Source: an uncultured bacterium (lineage in GTDB: Bacteria > CAIWAD01). From it: 47,318 nt of DNA. Position numbers and translations under genes: made by a program. The notes under the pieces are model-generated. The model saw nothing but the letters and a program-made list of their open reading frames with translations, did not search any database and had not been told where the DNA came from. The stretch lies in the NCBI GenBank assembly GCA_903910645.1, contig CAIWAD010000021.1, forward strand, positions 1 through 47,318. Direction: 5' to 3'. Of the stretch, positions 44,766-47,318 are shown in pieces. The first letter of the stretch is position 1; each line of letters begins with the position of its first letter.

Positions 44766-45543
44766 GTTCCTCACAGGCGGAAGGCGCGGCGGGGGCGTTG
44801 GACGCCAGCGGGCGAATCCAGCGTCGACCGCCGTCCACGGTGAGGATCTCGCCGGTGACGAAGGGCGAGTCCAGCAGATAGTCCAGCGCCCGCAGGATTT
44901 CTGCCGGCCCGCCCACCGCCTGGGTAAGACGCAGGGCCTCTGCGTGGCGATAGCTGTCCGGGGCGTTTTCCGGCGGCAGAATGAAGCCCGGCGCGATGCC
45001 GTTCACGCGAACCGCGGGAGCCAGCTCCCGTGCCAGCGCAATGGTGGCGTCCTTCAGGGCCTGCTTGCTCAATGCGTAAGGCAGGTAGCCGGGCCATTGC
45101 AAGGGCGCACCGGCATCCAGCAGGTTCAGCACCATGCCACTCCTCCTGGACAGCGCGGGCGCCAGATCCCGACTGAGCAAGAGCGGCGTTTTCACATGCA
45201 GGGTGAAAAGGGTGTCGAAGAGGGCGTCGTCCACATCAGCCAGACGGGCGTGGGGAAAGTGCGACGCATTGTGCACCACCAGGTCCAGCCCCTCGTCCTT
45301 GACCCGTCCCAGGACCTGCTTCGCAAGTTGACAGCGCCCTTCCGCCGTTGCCAGATCCGCCCTGAGCGTTTCCACCCGGCCGTGGCACTCCCGCGCCAGC
45401 GTGTCCATGTCCTCCCGGGATTGGTGCCAGTGGGCCAGCACGCGCCACCCCTTGAGCGCCAAATGCCGTGTCATGGCGGCACCAATGCGTCGCGCCGCCC
45501 CAGTGACCAGGGCGACGGGCGCTGTGGCGTGCGCGTGGTGCAT
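44701..45543 (-). CDS. Short-chain dehydrogenase/reductase, FolM/pteridine-reductase-like
   Basis: 280 aa. The Rossmann motif TGAARRIGAAMTRHLALKG has the Arg-rich TGxxxRIG form seen in FolM and pteridine reductases; the active site is PYALSKQAL (YxxxK) and the tail motif is TGEILTVDGG. FolM reduces dihydrobiopterin/dihydrofolate. About 40 residues beyond the usual end form a Pro/Arg tail overlapping the neighbouring convergent gene. ATG at 45543 has GGAGG 8 nt upstream; the frame is open to 45579. Confidence 0.85.
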   Translation of the reverse strand: MHHAHATAPVALVTGAARRIGAAMTRHLALKGWRVLAHWHQSREDMDTLARECHGRVETLRADLATAEGRCQLAKQVLGRVKDEGLDLVVHNASHFPHARLADVDDALFDTLFTLHVKTPLLLSRDLAPALSRRSGMVLNLLDAGAPLQWPGYLPYALSKQALKDATIALARELAPAVRVNGIAPGFILPPENAPDSYRHAEALRLTQAVGGPAEILRALDYLLDSPFVTGEILTVDGGRRWIRPLASNAPAAPSACEELRRVSGGPAPRPQVPPSLSRA

Positions 45544-45617
45544 GGGATGATCCTCCAGCCCGTTCATTGGGGTGGCCAATTGTTCAATCCCTCACCAAGA
45601 TCTGCCCGATGGAGAGA

Positions 45618-46604
45618 TCAAGCGAAAGTCGCCTGGGGATCGTAACCATTGGCACGCATCCAATCGTCGTCCAGGAACTTGCTCAGGTAGCGTTCACCGG
45701 AATCGCACAGAACCACCACCACCGTCTGGTCGGCGCGCATGGTCTTGGCCAGGCGCCGGGCGGCGCCCAGAATGGTGCCGCTGCTGCCGCCCACCAGGAT
45801 GCCCTCCTCCCGCGCGATGCGCCGCGCCCAGTAGAAGCTCTCGGCGTCGCTGACATACTCCATGGCGTCCACCACCGGCAGGTTCAAGGTGTCCGGCACG
45901 TAATCGTTGCCAATGCCTTCCACCTGGTAGACCTCTCCCTCGGGCATCACGCCCGTGTCGAAAAGGGTTTTCAGCCCGCTGCCAGCGGGTTCGGCGCCCA
46001 GGATGCGCACCTGGGGATTCTGCTCCTTCAGGTAACGGCCCACGCCACTGATGCTGCCGCCCGTGCCCATGCCCATCACGAAGGCATCCACATGACCCTG
46101 GGCATCGCGCCAGATCTCCGGGCCGGTGAGGCGGTAGTGCACATCCGGATTGGCCGGGCTGGTGAACTGGCCGGCCAGGGCCGCGCCGGGCGTTTCTGCG
46201 GCAATGCGGGCCGCCACGCCCGAGTAGCTGTCCGGATGGTCGTGGGGAAGATCGGTGCGCGTGCGGATCACCGTGGCGCCAAAGGCCTTCAGCATCAGCT
46301 CGCGCTCGCGGCTCATCTTCTCCGGCATGGTGATGATGCACTTGTAGCCGCGCTGGGCACAGACCATGGCCAGGCCAATGCCCGTGTTGCCGCTGGTGCC
46401 CTCCACCACGGTACCTCCGGGCTTGAGCAGGCCGCGCCGCTCCAGATCCTCCACCAGCGCCACGGCCACGCGGTCCTTCACACTGCCAGTGGGACTAATG
46501 CGCTCCACCTTGGCAAGGAAGGTGGGGGCCAGGTCGGCGCACACGCGGTTCAACTTCACCAGCGGCGTGTTGCGCACCAGGTCCAGGATGTTCTCGTGAT
46601 ACAT
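45618..46604 (-). CDS. Cysteine synthase / cystathionine beta-synthase family enzyme
   Basis: 328-aa fold-type II PLP enzyme. PLP Lys43 is in SPTGSVKDR, the substrate loop is EGTSGNTG, and the phosphate loop is MGTGGSISG. The N-terminus ENILDLVRNTPLVKLNRV and the late LSKFLDDDWM are closer to cystathionine beta-synthases than to classical CysK, but there are no CBS domains, so the acceptor (sulphide or homocysteine) is open. ATG at 46604 has GGAGG 4 nt upstream. Starts 20 bp after the SpoIID-domain gene. Confidence 0.9.
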   Translation of the reverse strand: MYHENILDLVRNTPLVKLNRVCADLAPTFLAKVERISPTGSVKDRVAVALVEDLERRGLLKPGGTVVEGTSGNTGIGLAMVCAQRGYKCIITMPEKMSRERELMLKAFGATVIRTRTDLPHDHPDSYSGVAARIAAETPGAALAGQFTSPANPDVHYRLTGPEIWRDAQGHVDAFVMGMGTGGSISGVGRYLKEQNPQVRILGAEPAGSGLKTLFDTGVMPEGEVYQVEGIGNDYVPDTLNLPVVDAMEYVSDAESFYWARRIAREEGILVGGSSGTILGAARRLAKTMRADQTVVVVLCDSGERYLSKFLDDDWMRANGYDPQATFA

Positions 46605-46624
46605 GCGGCCTCCAAAGGGCGTGC

Positions 46625-47318
46625 TCACAAGGCCGATATGGCCGTGAGCGGATAATAGTGGTGAAGGATCTCCCGCCATGGGCGCCCTTCCAGCGCCATG
46701 CGCGTGGCTCCCAATTGACACATGCCCACCCCGTGACCCCAGCCCTTGCCGGTGATCACCAGGACATCGCCCTCCCAGTCCAGCACAATGGCGGCGCTGT
46801 ACAGGCAGGTCTTCCACAAGGCCAGGCGGATGGTCAGCTCTTTTCCAATGATGAAATCACCGGCATCCGTGCGCACCACCAAGCTGCGCAAGCGGCCGGA
46901 CAGGCCGCGATCGCCGGGCACCAGGTCCAACAGTTGCTGGAAGGACAGGCCCGTGACCCGGCGGATGTGGTCGGCGGCCTCCTGGCGCTCCAGACGGAGC
47001 TGCCAGCGGTAGAAGCCGTCGCTGTAGGCAAGTCCGACGGGAAGCTGAAAGGCCTCGGTGTTGCACCACACATCCTCGCTGGAGCAGATCCACGCGCGCC
47101 AGCCCTCCTCTGAGGTGGGGCGCAGGAAGTGCGGATCCGGCGCGCAGGTGTCGCGGAAGCTGGGCATGTAGGGCACGGGCTGGTCCTCCCACACATGCTC
47201 GTAAGCCTCCACGATTCCACCACAGCTTTTGGAGTAGCGTGCGTCGCAGATGTGGCCTTCCCAGGCCAGCACCTGACCCGCCGTCTCCCGCGCCGCCAGG
47301 GCGCTGGCCTCGCGGATG
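46625..47318 (-). CDS. SpoIID/LytB-domain protein, C-terminal part (cut by window edge)
   Basis: The frame runs off the right edge, beginning ...REASALAARETAGQVLAW, the SpoIID/LytB catalytic-domain helix. YSKSCGGIVEAYEHVW and GWGHGVGMCQLGATRMA follow, with the C-terminal WREILHHYYP. In spore formers SpoIID is a lytic transglycosylase acting on denuded peptidoglycan strands; in non-spore formers such proteins are thought to act in cell-wall turnover or amidase stimulation. About 230 residues are seen; the start lies outside. Confidence 0.9.
   Translation of the reverse strand, partial: IREASALAARETAGQVLAWEGHICDARYSKSCGGIVEAYEHVWEDQPVPYMPSFRDTCAPDPHFLRPTSEEGWRAWICSSEDVWCNTEAFQLPVGLAYSDGFYRWQLRLERQEAADHIRRVTGLSFQQLLDLVPGDRGLSGRLRSLVVRTDAGDFIIGKELTIRLALWKTCLYSAAIVLDWEGDVLVITGKGWGHGVGMCQLGATRMALEGRPWREILHHYYPLTAISAL

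Overview
The window is a GC-rich bacterial chromosome segment centred on the replication origin. Leftward from about 7.75 kb runs the classic origin-linked set dnaA, dnaN, recF, dciA (DUF721), gyrB and gyrA, the last cut by the left edge. Upstream of dnaA are consensus DnaA boxes, an AT-rich stretch and a well-formed sigma70-type dnaA promoter. A second, phased group of DnaA-box-like sites lies between dnaA and dnaN, so the origin may be bipartite. The sequence suggests a Gram-negative, FCB-type organism: PorU-like C25 peptidase with an NYPNPF-type C-terminal module, PorV-type barrel, GLPGLI-like/PNGase F fusion, many lipoproteins and outer-membrane barrels, and an E. coli-type GyrB insertion. 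An uncultured FCB-related phylum is my guess; no rRNA is present to settle it.

Region by region. 8.2-9.7 kb: selD, itself a selenoprotein with an in-frame UGA and a compact SECIS-like hairpin, then an HU/IHF-type protein. 9.7-15.3 kb (minus): ettA, a KOW/barrel-sandwich-like protein of unknown role, an outer-membrane barrel, a haem-binding lipoprotein and a second barrel. A 28-bp perfect palindrome overlaps the ettA stop. 15.4-20.3 kb (plus): a surface-polysaccharide cassette (DegT aminotransferase, WbqC-like, GNAT, Wzx-like flippase, GT2), locally AT-rich and probably acquired. 20.3-24.4 kb (plus): zinc-ribbon protein, triheme cytochrome c, GLPGLI-like/PNGase F, triple-PAS sensor. 24.4-29.4 kb (minus): a coupled set of a PH-like membrane protein, a small unknown protein, an amidohydrolase with a long Lys/Ala/Pro tail, a lipoprotein and a MutL-type reactivase.

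29.66-40.09 kb (plus) is one densely overlapped unit: YjbQ, XPB helicase, PorU-like sortase, PorV-like barrel, FN3-like lipoprotein, SLBB protein and a barrel with a coiled-coil tail, closed by a clear intrinsic terminator. It reads as a type IX-like surface attachment/export locus with repair genes at its head. 40.1-44.1 kb (plus): mutY (apparent CTG start), a small lipoprotein and an S9 peptidase. 44.1-47.3 kb: FmdB zinc ribbon (-), HemJ/CopD-like membrane protein (+), then SpoIID-domain protein, cysteine/cystathionine synthase and a FolM-like SDR, all on minus.

No tRNA, rRNA, CRISPR array, insertion sequence or prophage was recognised. Functions are read from motifs and family memory; no database search was run.
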